Source: Nocardioides sp. JS614 (GTDB taxonomy: Bacteria > Actinomycetota > Actinomycetes > Propionibacteriales > Nocardioidaceae). From it: DNA of 64,000 bases. The stretch covers positions 496,001 to 560,000 of the forward strand of contig NC_008699.1 of the NCBI RefSeq assembly GCF_000015265.1. The letters run 5' to 3'. Position numbers and translations under genes: made by a program. Shown piece by piece: positions 1 to 9,706 of the stretch (the first letter of the stretch is position 1; every line of letters begins with the position of its first letter). Under the pieces are notes generated by a model that did not search any database, had not been told where the DNA came from, and worked only from the letters and a program-made list of their open reading frames with translations.

Positions 1-2
1 GC

Positions 3-2276
<2,274 letters not shown>

Positions 2277-2288
2277 CCCCTGCACCAA

Positions 2289-2335
2289 CGCCGAGTCGGC
2301 GCATCCTGCCCGGGCAGGATGCGCCGACTTCGGCG
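2289..2335. terminator. Bidirectional hairpin between clpC and mutY
   Basis: A nearly perfect inverted repeat with arms of about 23 bases meets at a CTGCCCGGGCAG centre, with one bulged T. It lies between the convergent clpC and mutY stops. There is no U-tract, as is common for actinobacterial terminators, so termination is inferred from structure and position. Confidence 0.8.
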
Positions 2336-2337
2336 TC

Positions 2338-3204
2338 TCAGGGCAGCGCGTAGGCGTCCGGGCCGACGTGGACGACCAGCCCGTCGGCCGCCAGCGAGGC
2401 GAGGCAGCGGACCCGCTGGGCCTCCTCCGACCAGACGGCGTCGAGCCGGCTGCGGTGCACGGGCCCGTCGTCCTCGCGGAGCACGGCGAGCAGCCGGCCG
2501 CGGCACTGGCGGTCGGTGCCGGCCCAGGTCTGCACCAGGCGCTTGGGCCCGTCGTACGCCGGGTAGCCGGCCGTGCGCCACGCGCACAGCCGGGCGACCG
2601 GGCAGTCGGCGCACCGCGGGTTGGCCGCCGTGCACACGAGCGCCCCGAGCTCCATCACCGCGACCGACCAGGTCGCCGCGGTCGGCTCGTCCGCGGGCAG
2701 CACCGCCAGGGCCAGCTCGCGCTCGGCGCGGGTCACCGACGGCGCCGGGAACTCCACGCCCTGCAGCGTCCGCGTGAGCACCCGCCGCACGTTGGTGTCG
2801 AGCACGACGTGCCGCCGCCCGTACGCGAACACCGCGATCGCCGCGGCGGTGTAGTCGCCGACCCCGGGCAGCGCGATCAGGTCGTCGTACGACGACGGCA
2901 CGGCGCCGTCGTGCCGCTCGAGGATCGCCGTGGCCGCGGCGTGCAGGCGCAGCGCTCGGCGTGGGTAGCCCAGGCGACCCCAGGCGCGCACCGCCTCGCC
3001 GGCGGACTCGGCCGCGAGGTCGGCCGGCTGCGGCCACCGGGCCAGCCACTGCTCGTGGACAGGCAGCACCCGGGCGACGGGGGTCTGCTGCAGCATGAAC
3101 TCCGAGACCAGCACCGACCACGGACCGGCCTCCGCGCGTCGCCAGGGCAGGTCGCGGGCGTGCTCGTCGTACCACTGCAGCACGGGTGCATGGAGCTCGT
3201 TCAT
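2338..3204 (-). CDS. mutY: A/G-specific adenine DNA glycosylase MutY
   Basis: Base-excision repair enzyme that removes adenine mispaired with 8-oxoguanine. The 288-residue protein has the N-terminal LMLQQT segment, the helix-hairpin-helix LPGVGDYTAAAI, and the [4Fe-4S] cluster signature C-x6-C-x2-C-x5-C (CTAANPRCADCPVARLC). It is short for MutY: after the cluster there is only a small winged-helix-like tail rather than a full C-terminal NUDIX-like domain, which is common in actinobacterial members. ATG start at 3204; a GACAAT box lies 9 bases upstream. MutY close to disA and radA is a conserved actinobacterial neighbourhood. Confidence 0.94.
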   Translation of the reverse strand: MNELHAPVLQWYDEHARDLPWRRAEAGPWSVLVSEFMLQQTPVARVLPVHEQWLARWPQPADLAAESAGEAVRAWGRLGYPRRALRLHAAATAILERHDGAVPSSYDDLIALPGVGDYTAAAIAVFAYGRRHVVLDTNVRRVLTRTLQGVEFPAPSVTRAERELALAVLPADEPTAATWSVAVMELGALVCTAANPRCADCPVARLCAWRTAGYPAYDGPKRLVQTWAGTDRQCRGRLLAVLREDDGPVHRSRLDAVWSEEAQRVRCLASLAADGLVVHVGPDAYALP

Positions 3205-3256
3205 GTCCGGGCCATTGTCGCCGGTGTGGCACCACCACCGGCGCCGCCCCCGTGAC

Positions 3257-3262
3257 TAGCGT
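3257..3262 (+). promoter_or_regulatory. -10 box TAGCGT, leaderless spacing
   Basis: TAGCGT ends 6 bases before the ATG at 3269, so transcription probably begins at the start codon. No Shine-Dalgarno sequence is visible. Confidence 0.55.
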
Positions 3263-3268
3263 TGCGTC

Positions 3269-4069
3269 ATGCCCGCCCTCACCCGTGGCCCGCTGCCCGC
3301 GCGCGTCTACTGGGTACGTCGGCTGCTCGTGCTCGGCACCGCAACCCTGCTCGTCGTGGCGATCGCCCGGCTCCTCGGCGGCGGCAGCGACGCCGCCTCG
3401 GAACCTGACGCCGGGGCGCAGCTGGTCGCGGACGGCTCCCCGACCGCAGCGGCGACGCTCGACGGCGAGCCGACGACCACGACGTCGGCCCGAAAGCCCG
3501 GCAAGCGCGCCTCGAAGAGCCAGGAGCCGGTGCTCGCCCAGCCCGACGGACCGTGCGCGGACGAGGACGTGGCGATCACCCCGAAGGTCGAGAACGCCGT
3601 CGCCGGGCGGCCGGTCCAGATCGTGCTGCAGCTGCGCACCCTCGAGTCCGACGCCTGCACGTGGCGGGTCTCGGCGGGCACCGTGACGGTCAACATCACC
3701 TCTGGCCCCGACGACATCTGGACCAGCCGCCAGTGCCGGCGGGCGATCCCGGCCCGGGACGTGGTCGTGCGCAAGGCCGTCACGAGCAACGTCTCGATCA
3801 CCTGGAGCTCGCGCCGCTCGGACGACGGCTGCACCCGGCTCACCGACTGGGCCTACCCCGGCTGGTACCACGTCACCGCCGCCGCGCTGGCCGGCGAGCC
3901 CTCGGACGCACAGTTCGAGCTGCGGACGCCGACGGCCGCGACGATCACGAAGACCGTGACGCCTACCCAGAAGCCCAGCCAGAAGCCCAGCCAGAGCGCC
4001 AGCGGCCGGCCGGTCACCCCGGGGCAGGGGCAGAGCGCCTCGCCGTCCGGGGCCGTCGAGCCGAACTGA
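3269..4069 (+). CDS. Membrane-anchored secreted protein of unknown function
   Basis: I do not recognise a named family. The 266-residue protein has a basic N-terminus, one transmembrane helix at about residues 19-33 (LLVLGTATLLVVAIARLL), a Thr/Ser/Ala-rich linker, and a beta-rich extracytoplasmic domain at about 90-220 with paired cysteines (PCADED, DACTW, RQCRR, DGCTR) that may form disulfides. The tail is low complexity with a short QKPSQKPSQ repeat. Mycobacteria also carry a conserved membrane protein between mutY and disA, so this may be its counterpart; that is inference from order only. Confidence 0.75.
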   Translation: MPALTRGPLPARVYWVRRLLVLGTATLLVVAIARLLGGGSDAASEPDAGAQLVADGSPTAAATLDGEPTTTTSARKPGKRASKSQEPVLAQPDGPCADEDVAITPKVENAVAGRPVQIVLQLRTLESDACTWRVSAGTVTVNITSGPDDIWTSRQCRRAIPARDVVVRKAVTSNVSITWSSRRSDDGCTRLTDWAYPGWYHVTAAALAGEPSDAQFELRTPTAATITKTVTPTQKPSQKPSQSASGRPVTPGQGQSASPSGAVEPN

Positions 4070-4092
4070 GCTCCCGCCCCGAGGTTGCCTTT

Positions 4093-4163
4093 CGGCTCAC
4101 CGGGTCTCGACACGCCGGTCGCGACCTCGTTCCTCGGTCGCGCGGCTCGCTCGACCACCATCA
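4093..4163 (-). repeat. Post-terminator repeat, copy 1 (downstream of disA)
   Basis: First of four related intergenic elements (others near 15524, 21661 and 32827). It contains GGTCTCGAcacg, a stem CGCGACC / GGTCGCG at 4120-4142 with loop TCGTTCCTC, and the end TCGACCACCATCA. Read in the direction of disA, it follows the fold-back hairpin that covers the disA stop. Confidence 0.7.
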
Positions 4164-4220
4164 GAGATACGCGTAGCAGTCGTCCTGCGCTTCGCTCGGA
4201 CGACGACTACACGTATCTCT
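4163..4220. terminator. Fold-back hairpin covering the disA stop codon
   Basis: Arms 4163-4185 and 4198-4220 pair at 20 of 23 positions around a 12-base loop TGCGCTTCGCTC. The right arm contains the last codons and the stop of disA, so the left arm is an inverted copy of the gene end. It probably terminates disA and the convergent gene at 3269. Confidence 0.7.
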
Positions 4221-5289
4221 CGAGGATCGTCGACTCGGCGAGGCGGGAGAGGCCCTCGCGCACGCTGCGGGCCCGCAGCTCACCGACGCCCTCGACGGCC
4301 TGGAGGTCGTCGACCCCAGCGGAGAGCAGCTTCTGGAGGGTGCCGAAGTGGTCGACCAGGCGGTCGACCACGGTCGCGGGCAGTCGCGGCACCTTGGCCA
4401 GCAGCCGGAAGCCGCGAGGGGCGACGGCGCCGTCGAGGTGCTCGCCGTTGCCGAGGCCGAGCGCCCGGGCAGCGGCCGCGGGATCGACCAGCTCGGTGGA
4501 GGAGAGCGACTCGAGTCGGTTCAGCAGCGCCTCGGGGCTCTTCGACCGCCGGCCGGCCGGCAGGTAGTCGCGGATCACCAGCTCGCGCTCGGTGTCGACG
4601 CCCGTGATCAGCTCCTCGAGCTGGAGCGACAGCAGGCGCCCGTCGGTGCCGAGCTCGAGGACGTAGTCCTCGATCTCGCTCGCGATCCGGGTGACCATCT
4701 CCAGCCGCTGCGCGACCACGGCGACGTCGCGGACCGTGACCAGGTCCTCGATCTCGAGCGCGGACAGCGTGCTGGACACCTCGTCGAGGCGCAGCTTGTA
4801 GCGCTCCAAGGTGGCCAGCGCCTGGTTGGCGCGCGACAGGATCTGACCGGAGTCCTCGAGCACGTGGCGGGTCTCTCCGACGTACGCCGCGATGATCTGC
4901 ATCGACTGGGACACCGAGATCACCGGGAACCCGGTCTGGCGGGCGACCCGGTCGGCGGTCCGGTGCCGGGTGCCGGTCTCCTCCGACGGGATGGTGTGGT
5001 CCGGCATCAGGTGCACCGCCGCGCGCTGGATCCGGGTGACGTCGCGATCGACGATGATGGCGCCGTCCATCTTCGCCAGCTCGCGCAGCCCGGTGGCCGT
5101 GAACGGGACGTCGAGGGTGAAGCCGCCGGTGGAGATCGACTCGACGACCTTGTCGTGGCCGAGCACGATCAGCGCGCCGGTGCGGCCGCGCAGGATCCGC
5201 TCCAAGCCGTCGCGCAGCGGCGTGCCCGGGGCGATCGTCGCGAGGGTCGCGCGCAGGCGCAGGATGTCGTCCGAGCGATCGGTGGCCAC
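4207..5289 (-). CDS. disA: DNA integrity scanning diadenylate cyclase DisA
   Basis: Makes cyclic di-AMP from two ATP and links DNA structure to second-messenger signalling. The 360-residue length is typical. The DAC domain fills the N-terminal ~140 residues with both catalytic signatures, DGA (KMDGAIIVDRD) and RHR (GTRHRTADRVA). A helical spine follows, and the C-terminus has the helix-hairpin-helix DNA-binding segment (LLSAGVDDLQAVEGVGELRA). GTG start at 5289 with an AGGAGGGA ribosome-binding site about 9 bases upstream. It lies 79 bases downstream of radA on the same strand, the usual actinobacterial radA-disA pair. Confidence 0.97.
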   Translation of the reverse strand: MATDRSDDILRLRATLATIAPGTPLRDGLERILRGRTGALIVLGHDKVVESISTGGFTLDVPFTATGLRELAKMDGAIIVDRDVTRIQRAAVHLMPDHTIPSEETGTRHRTADRVARQTGFPVISVSQSMQIIAAYVGETRHVLEDSGQILSRANQALATLERYKLRLDEVSSTLSALEIEDLVTVRDVAVVAQRLEMVTRIASEIEDYVLELGTDGRLLSLQLEELITGVDTERELVIRDYLPAGRRSKSPEALLNRLESLSSTELVDPAAAARALGLGNGEHLDGAVAPRGFRLLAKVPRLPATVVDRLVDHFGTLQKLLSAGVDDLQAVEGVGELRARSVREGLSRLAESTILERYV

Positions 5290-5368
5290 CTGCCGGTCCC
5301 TCCTGTGCGTGCGGCACCGGTCGGCCGCTGGGTCGAGTCTAGGGCAGGCTCTTACCAGCCTTCGACCG

Positions 5369-6787
5369 CTACCGGCCCTCGATCGAACGCGGCTTCTCGT
5401 GCTCGGTGTCGAGCAGCCGGAGAAGTCGCAGTGCTCCGCCGACGTCGGTCACGTCGAGGACCTGCATGCCGTCGACCGTCCACGACTCCGGGGAGCGGAC
5501 CGCCGGCCGGCCCGGCTCGGTCGGGACCACCGCCAACTGGAACCCCAGGCGGGCGGCCTCGGCCAGCCGCAGCGGCAGGTCGCGGACCCGGCGCAGCTCG
5601 CCGGAGAGCCCGATCTCACCGATGGCGACCACGCCGCGGGGGGCCGCCAAGCCGCGGCTCGCGGAGGTGAGGGCGACCGCCGCGGCGAGGTCGCTGGCGG
5701 GCTCGGTGATCCGGGCGCCCCCGACGGTCGAGGCGAACACGTCCCGGGTGTGGAGGTGGACCCCGCAGTGCTGTTGGAGGACCGCCATCACCATCGCGAC
5801 CCGGCTGGAGTCCAGGCCCGACGTGGTCCGGCGCGGCCGCTCGGCGGAGGTGTGCGTCACGAGTGCCTGCACCTCGGCCAGGAGCGGGCGCCGGCCCTCC
5901 ATGGTCACCGCGACGCAGGTCCCCGGCACCCGGGAGTGGTGGCTCTCGACGAACACCCCGGTCGGGTCGGTGACCGCGGTGATGCCCTCGGGGCCCAGGT
6001 CGAAGCAGCCGACCTCGTCGACCGGCCCGAACCGGTTCTTCATCGCACGGACCATCCGGAACCGCGACTCGCGGTCGCCCTCGAAGTGCAGGACGACGTC
6101 GACGACGTGCTCGAGCACCCGAGGACCCGCGATCGAGCCGTCCTTGGTCACGTGCCCCACGATCACGGTGGTGATGTTGCGGGTCTTGGCGACCCGGACC
6201 AGCGCGGCGGCCACCTCCTTCACCTGGGTGACGCCGCCCGGGACGCCGTCGACCCCCGCGGCGCCGATGGTCTGGATCGAGTCGACCACCAGCAGCGTCG
6301 GCCGCACCTCCTCGATGTGCGTCAGCACCGCGCCCAGGTCGGTCTCGGCGGCGAGGTAGAGCTCGTCGTGGACCCCGCCCGTCCGGTCGGCTCGCAGTCG
6401 CACCTGGGAGGCCGACTCCTCGCCGGTGACGTAGAGGGTGCGGCGCTGGTAGCGCGCGGTCTGGGCGGCCACCTCCAGCAGCAGCGTGCTCTTGCCGACG
6501 CCGGGCTCGCCCGCGAGCAGGATCGCCGCCCCGGGCACCAGGCCGCCGCCGAGGACCCGGTCGAGCTCGGGCACGCCACTGGTCCGGAACCGGGAGTCCT
6601 CCACGGACACCTGCGCGATCGGGACCGCCGGGCGCGACACCGGCGTCGCCGGCGTACGGCCGACGGGCACCGCCGCCGCCTCCGCGACCGAGCCCCAGGC
6701 CTGGCACTCCCCGCACCGGCCCACCCACTTCGCGGTCTCCCAGCCGCACTCGGAGCAGCGGAACGCGGGGTGGGGGGACTTCGCCAT
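5369..6787 (-). CDS. radA: DNA repair protein RadA/Sms
   Basis: RecA-like helicase that assists recombinational repair and branch migration. The 472-residue protein starts with a four-cysteine zinc finger (CSECGWETAKWVGRCGEC), then Walker A GEPGVGKSTLL, the RadA-specific KNRFG motif (AMKNRFGPVDEVG), and a C-terminal Lon-like domain (GEIGLSGELR). The ATG at 6787 lies 6 bases after a TAGGTT -10 box. DisA, encoded just downstream, is known in other bacteria to interact with RadA, so co-transcription makes sense. Confidence 0.97.
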   Translation of the reverse strand: MAKSPHPAFRCSECGWETAKWVGRCGECQAWGSVAEAAAVPVGRTPATPVSRPAVPIAQVSVEDSRFRTSGVPELDRVLGGGLVPGAAILLAGEPGVGKSTLLLEVAAQTARYQRRTLYVTGEESASQVRLRADRTGGVHDELYLAAETDLGAVLTHIEEVRPTLLVVDSIQTIGAAGVDGVPGGVTQVKEVAAALVRVAKTRNITTVIVGHVTKDGSIAGPRVLEHVVDVVLHFEGDRESRFRMVRAMKNRFGPVDEVGCFDLGPEGITAVTDPTGVFVESHHSRVPGTCVAVTMEGRRPLLAEVQALVTHTSAERPRRTTSGLDSSRVAMVMAVLQQHCGVHLHTRDVFASTVGGARITEPASDLAAAVALTSASRGLAAPRGVVAIGEIGLSGELRRVRDLPLRLAEAARLGFQLAVVPTEPGRPAVRSPESWTVDGMQVLDVTDVGGALRLLRLLDTEHEKPRSIEGR

Positions 6788-6793
6788 GGGACG

Positions 6794-6799
6794 AACCTA
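6794..6799 (-). promoter_or_regulatory. -10 box TAGGTT of radA, leaderless spacing
   Basis: On the minus strand TAGGTT is followed by 6 bases (CGTCCC) and the radA ATG. Confidence 0.55.
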
Positions 6800-6926
6800 G
6801 GCGGCGGCACCGACATCGCCTCCGGCGACGCGCGGCGGCCCGGGAGTGAGCGGGACCGGGGGCGAGCGGGTGGGCCGGCTGTGGACGGATCGTGGCGGGA
6901 ACCGCGGCGGGAGGGCCGACGAAAGT

Positions 6927-6932
6927 TATGCT
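6927..6932 (+). promoter_or_regulatory. -10 box TATGCT upstream of the LacI-type gene
   Basis: TATGCT fits the actinobacterial -10 pattern and lies two bases before a LacI-like operator. I found no convincing -35 box. Confidence 0.4.
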
Positions 6933-6934
6933 GA

Positions 6935-6951
6935 CCTTGGAACGATCAAGG
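6935..6951. promoter_or_regulatory. LacI-type operator candidate
   Basis: CCTTGGAACGATCAAGG is a partial palindrome with the central CG that LacI-family repressors usually require. It covers the expected transcription start of the regulator gene, consistent with autoregulation. Confidence 0.45.
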
Positions 6952-6973
6952 CGATCCCCGTCAGTCGAGGGAG

Positions 6974-8032
6974 GTGGGGTTGTCCAGGACGTCGGCCGGG
7001 ACGAGCGGACGGGTGGCGCGGGTCTCGACGACCCCGCCGACCCTGGCCGACGTCGCCGAGCGCGCCGGCGTCTCCCGGCAGACGGTGTCGAACGCCGTGA
7101 ACAACCCCGACCTGCTGCGCGCCGACACCCTGGCCCGGGTGCTGCACGCGATCGACGAGCTCGGCTACTCGCCCAACCGGGCCGCCCGCAACCTGCGCAC
7201 CCGCGCCAGCCACCTGGTCGGGATGCGGATCGGGCCGGTCTACGAGGGCACGGCCAACGCCACGATGGACCGGTTCGTGCACTCCCTGGTGGAGGCCTCG
7301 CGCGAGGCGGGCTACCACGTCCTGCTGTTCGCGGGTGACCCCGAGGACCCGGTGGCCGGGTACGACGACCTGCTCCGCTCCACCACCGTCGACGCGTTCG
7401 TCGTCACCGACACCTACCTCGGCAATCCGCAGGCCACCTGGCTCGAGGAGCGGCGGGCCCCGTTCGTCGCGTTCGGACGGCCGTGGGACAACCCGGCGGC
7501 CGAGCACCCCTGGGTCGACGTGGACGGCGCGGCCGGCACCGACCTGGCGACGTCGTACCTCCTCGGCCGCGGCCACGAGCGGATCGCCTGGATCGGCTGG
7601 CGCAAGGACTCCTGGATCGGTGAGGACCGCCGCTCGGGATGGAGCCGCGCCCTGCACGCCCGCGGGCTGCCCACCACCGGCCTGGCGTCGCGGGTCGAGG
7701 ACACCGTCTCGAGCGGCCGCGAGGCGAGCGCCGTCCTGCTGGACGAGGCCCGGCCCACCGCGTTCGTGTGCGCGTCCGACACCCTCGCCATGGGGGTGCT
7801 CGGCACCCTCGCCGACCGCGGCCTGACGCCCGGTCGGGACGTGTCGGTGATCGGCTTCGACGACTCGCAGGTCGCGCAGGTCGTCTCGCCCGGCCTCACC
7901 TCGGTGCGCCAGCCGCTCGAGGAAGTGGCCGTGGAGATCGTCAAGGCGCTCGAGGGCCTGCTCGGCCACCCGCCCACCGTCGGCCCCGGCGTGATGCTGG
8001 TCCCGAGCCTCGCCCTCCGCGGCACCAGCTGA
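6974..8032 (+). CDS. LacI-family transcriptional regulator
   Basis: DNA-binding repressor of the LacI/GalR type. The N-terminal helix-turn-helix and hinge are clear (TLADVAERAGVSRQTVSNAVNN, then the YSPNRAARNLRT region), followed by a periplasmic-binding-protein-like effector domain with the family signature SVIGFDDSQVAQVVSPGLTSV. The effector cannot be read from sequence; no sugar transporter or hydrolase is next to it, so the target may be distant or only itself. The start is uncertain: GTG 6974 directly abuts GAGGGAG, while TTG 6980 or GTG 7013 would have better spacing. A LacI-like operator lies just upstream. Confidence 0.9.
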   Translation: MGLSRTSAGTSGRVARVSTTPPTLADVAERAGVSRQTVSNAVNNPDLLRADTLARVLHAIDELGYSPNRAARNLRTRASHLVGMRIGPVYEGTANATMDRFVHSLVEASREAGYHVLLFAGDPEDPVAGYDDLLRSTTVDAFVVTDTYLGNPQATWLEERRAPFVAFGRPWDNPAAEHPWVDVDGAAGTDLATSYLLGRGHERIAWIGWRKDSWIGEDRRSGWSRALHARGLPTTGLASRVEDTVSSGREASAVLLDEARPTAFVCASDTLAMGVLGTLADRGLTPGRDVSVIGFDDSQVAQVVSPGLTSVRQPLEEVAVEIVKALEGLLGHPPTVGPGVMLVPSLALRGTS

Positions 8033-8047
8033 GGTCGCGAGCCGTGA

Positions 8048-8138
8048 CGGTTTCCCCGGTTCACCGGGGATGTTGGAACTTCTGGCCCGAAACTTCGGCC
8101 CAACAGTTCCGGTTTCCCCGGGTACCCGGGGAAACCGC
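8048..8138 (+). repeat. Three-hairpin intergenic repeat, copy A
   Basis: About 90 bases with two end modules (GGTTTCCCCGGTTCACCGGG and GGTTTCCCCGGGTACCCGGG) flanking a spacer with the fold-back CCCGAAACTTCGG. The right module differs from the other copies but stays palindromic. It sits between convergent genes, the LacI-type regulator and the methyltransferase. Related copies are at 24013 and 50942. Confidence 0.8.
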
Positions 8139-8156
8139 CGCCCGGACCGCCGAGCC

Positions 8157-8912
8157 TCAGAACCGCTTCCACCACAGGTTGACGGCGTAGTCGACCTCGG
8201 TGCCGGCGTGCTCGGGGAGCACCTGGTCGGCGACCTGGGGGGTGAACTCGATCCGCACCACCGCCTCCAGGTCGGCGCGACTCGAGAAGGACCAGCGCAG
8301 GTCGAGGGGCACGCGGGTCCAGCCGCGGGCGGACCAGAACCGCTCGACCGCGACCGGGTCGACCTCGGGGTAGCCGCGCCGGAACCACCCGCCGAACGTG
8401 GAGCGGGTCGGGTCGTTGTCGATGACGTACGCCGTGCCGCCGCGGCGCACCACCCGGTCCAGCTCGGCCAACCCGGGCTCGCAGCCGGGCCCGAAGAAGT
8501 AGGCCCAGCGGGCGTGGACGACGTCGACCGAGGCGTCCGGGAGGGGCAGGGACTGGGCGACGCCCTGGTGCACCGTCACGTTCGCGAGCCGCCGGCTGCG
8601 CCGCCGCGCGAGCGCAACCAGGTCGGCGTGCGGCTCGACGCCGATCACCGACGCCGCGGTCTCGGCGAACCACGGCAGGTGGAAGCCGGTGCCGCAGCCG
8701 ACGTCGAGCACGGTGCGATCGGCCCACCGGTCGACCGCCAGCATGGCCGCGGCCAGCAGCCCGTCGGGGTCGACCGCGCGGTTCTCGATCTCGTAGGTCG
8801 CGGGGTGCTGCCAGATGTTCGGGCTCGGGCGCGCGCCCTCGGTCGCCCGCACGCGGCCGCGAGACAGCTGCCGGACGGGACGGGCGATCGCGTGGCTGCG
8901 CGGATCGTCCAT
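8157..8912 (-). CDS. Class I SAM-dependent methyltransferase
   Basis: Predicted methyltransferase of 251 residues. The SAM-binding motif I is clear (TVLDVGCGTGFHLPWF, about residues 68-83), with an acidic residue after strand 2 (VIGVEPHADL) and the motif II/III region (DVVHARWAYFFGPG). The substrate is not evident; the fold resembles UbiE/small-molecule methyltransferases. It begins 7 bases after the stop of the VOC-domain gene on the same strand, so the two are probably one operon. The three-hairpin repeat just beyond its stop may act as a terminator. Confidence 0.85.
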   Translation of the reverse strand: MDDPRSHAIARPVRQLSRGRVRATEGARPSPNIWQHPATYEIENRAVDPDGLLAAAMLAVDRWADRTVLDVGCGTGFHLPWFAETAASVIGVEPHADLVALARRRSRRLANVTVHQGVAQSLPLPDASVDVVHARWAYFFGPGCEPGLAELDRVVRRGGTAYVIDNDPTRSTFGGWFRRGYPEVDPVAVERFWSARGWTRVPLDLRWSFSSRADLEAVVRIEFTPQVADQVLPEHAGTEVDYAVNLWWKRF

Positions 8913-8919
8913 CAGCGTC

Positions 8920-9558
8920 CTACAGCCGGACCAGGCCGCTCGGGGTCTGGAACTGCGCGGCGCCGATGCCGGGCGTGCCGTTGGGCGCGGCCCACTCGAC
9001 CTTCACGTCCTCCAGTGGTGCCTCGACGGTCTCGCCGAGCCACTCGCTCACCCGGTGCGGGTCGCCCGCGATCTCCAGGCAGGCAAGGGAGAACGCCTCG
9101 TCGGCGCCGGCGCTGGGGTGCAGCTCGGCCGGGATCTCCCACTCGATGAAGAAGGGCAGCTGCGGGTCGGCGATCAACCCGTTGACGCCGATCTGCTTCC
9201 ACCGCAGCTCGGTGCCGTCGGGGCGGTGCCGGCTGCCGACGACGGCCTCCCGGCCGAGGCGCCGCTCGACCACGGTGATGTCGTCGACCGCGACGACCCA
9301 GCCGAGCCAGCCGCCGCCGAGGGCGGAACGGGCGCGCACGGCCTGGCCGAACGGGGCCTTGTCGGAGGCCGGGTGGTCGAGCACCTCGACCACCTCGAGG
9401 TAGGTGTTGCCGGCGAGCGGCAGGATCATGTTGCGGGTCCCGAACCGGGGGTGGACGCCACCGTCGACGAAGTCCCGGCCGAGCAGACGGCCGATGCGCT
9501 GAGCGGTACTGGCGAGGCCGTCCGGTCCGGCTGCGAAAGAAAGATGATCCAGGCGCAT
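8920..9558 (-). CDS. VOC superfamily (glyoxalase-like) protein
   Basis: A 212-residue protein with the paired beta-alpha-beta modules of the vicinal-oxygen-chelate fold; the opening MRLDHLSFAAG and the central FFIEWEIP segment fit the glyoxalase-like domain group. No substrate can be assigned. It probably forms a two-gene operon with the methyltransferase downstream. A palindromic site, TCTCTTGATGTCGAGA, lies about 50 bases before the start and could be an operator. ATG start at 9558; a CAGAAT box lies 6 bases upstream and no Shine-Dalgarno sequence is visible. Confidence 0.78.
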   Translation of the reverse strand: MRLDHLSFAAGPDGLASTAQRIGRLLGRDFVDGGVHPRFGTRNMILPLAGNTYLEVVEVLDHPASDKAPFGQAVRARSALGGGWLGWVVAVDDITVVERRLGREAVVGSRHRPDGTELRWKQIGVNGLIADPQLPFFIEWEIPAELHPSAGADEAFSLACLEIAGDPHRVSEWLGETVEAPLEDVKVEWAAPNGTPGIGAAQFQTPSGLVRL

Positions 9559-9607
9559 ACAGAGATTCTGGGTGTTCTCTCAGGTTGACCGGACGGCGGG
9601 GTCCGAG

Positions 9608-9623
9608 TCTCTTGATGTCGAGA
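9608..9623. promoter_or_regulatory. Palindromic operator candidate upstream of the VOC gene
   Basis: TCTCTTGATGTCGAGA is a 16-base imperfect palindrome in the intergenic region upstream of the VOC-domain gene. I cannot name its binding protein. Confidence 0.35.
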
Positions 9624-9706
9624 TGTCCAGAACAGACCCGTCGGAGCCGGCCCGAGCCTCGGGGTCGGCCGGGCCCGGTGCGGGGAGAAGCGGCCCCGGT
9701 ACGGCG

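Noticed and set aside
8048..8138. Palindromic repeats considered as a CRISPR array
   Set aside because: The three copies are tens of kilobases apart, there are no regularly spaced repeats or spacers, and no cas genes are present.
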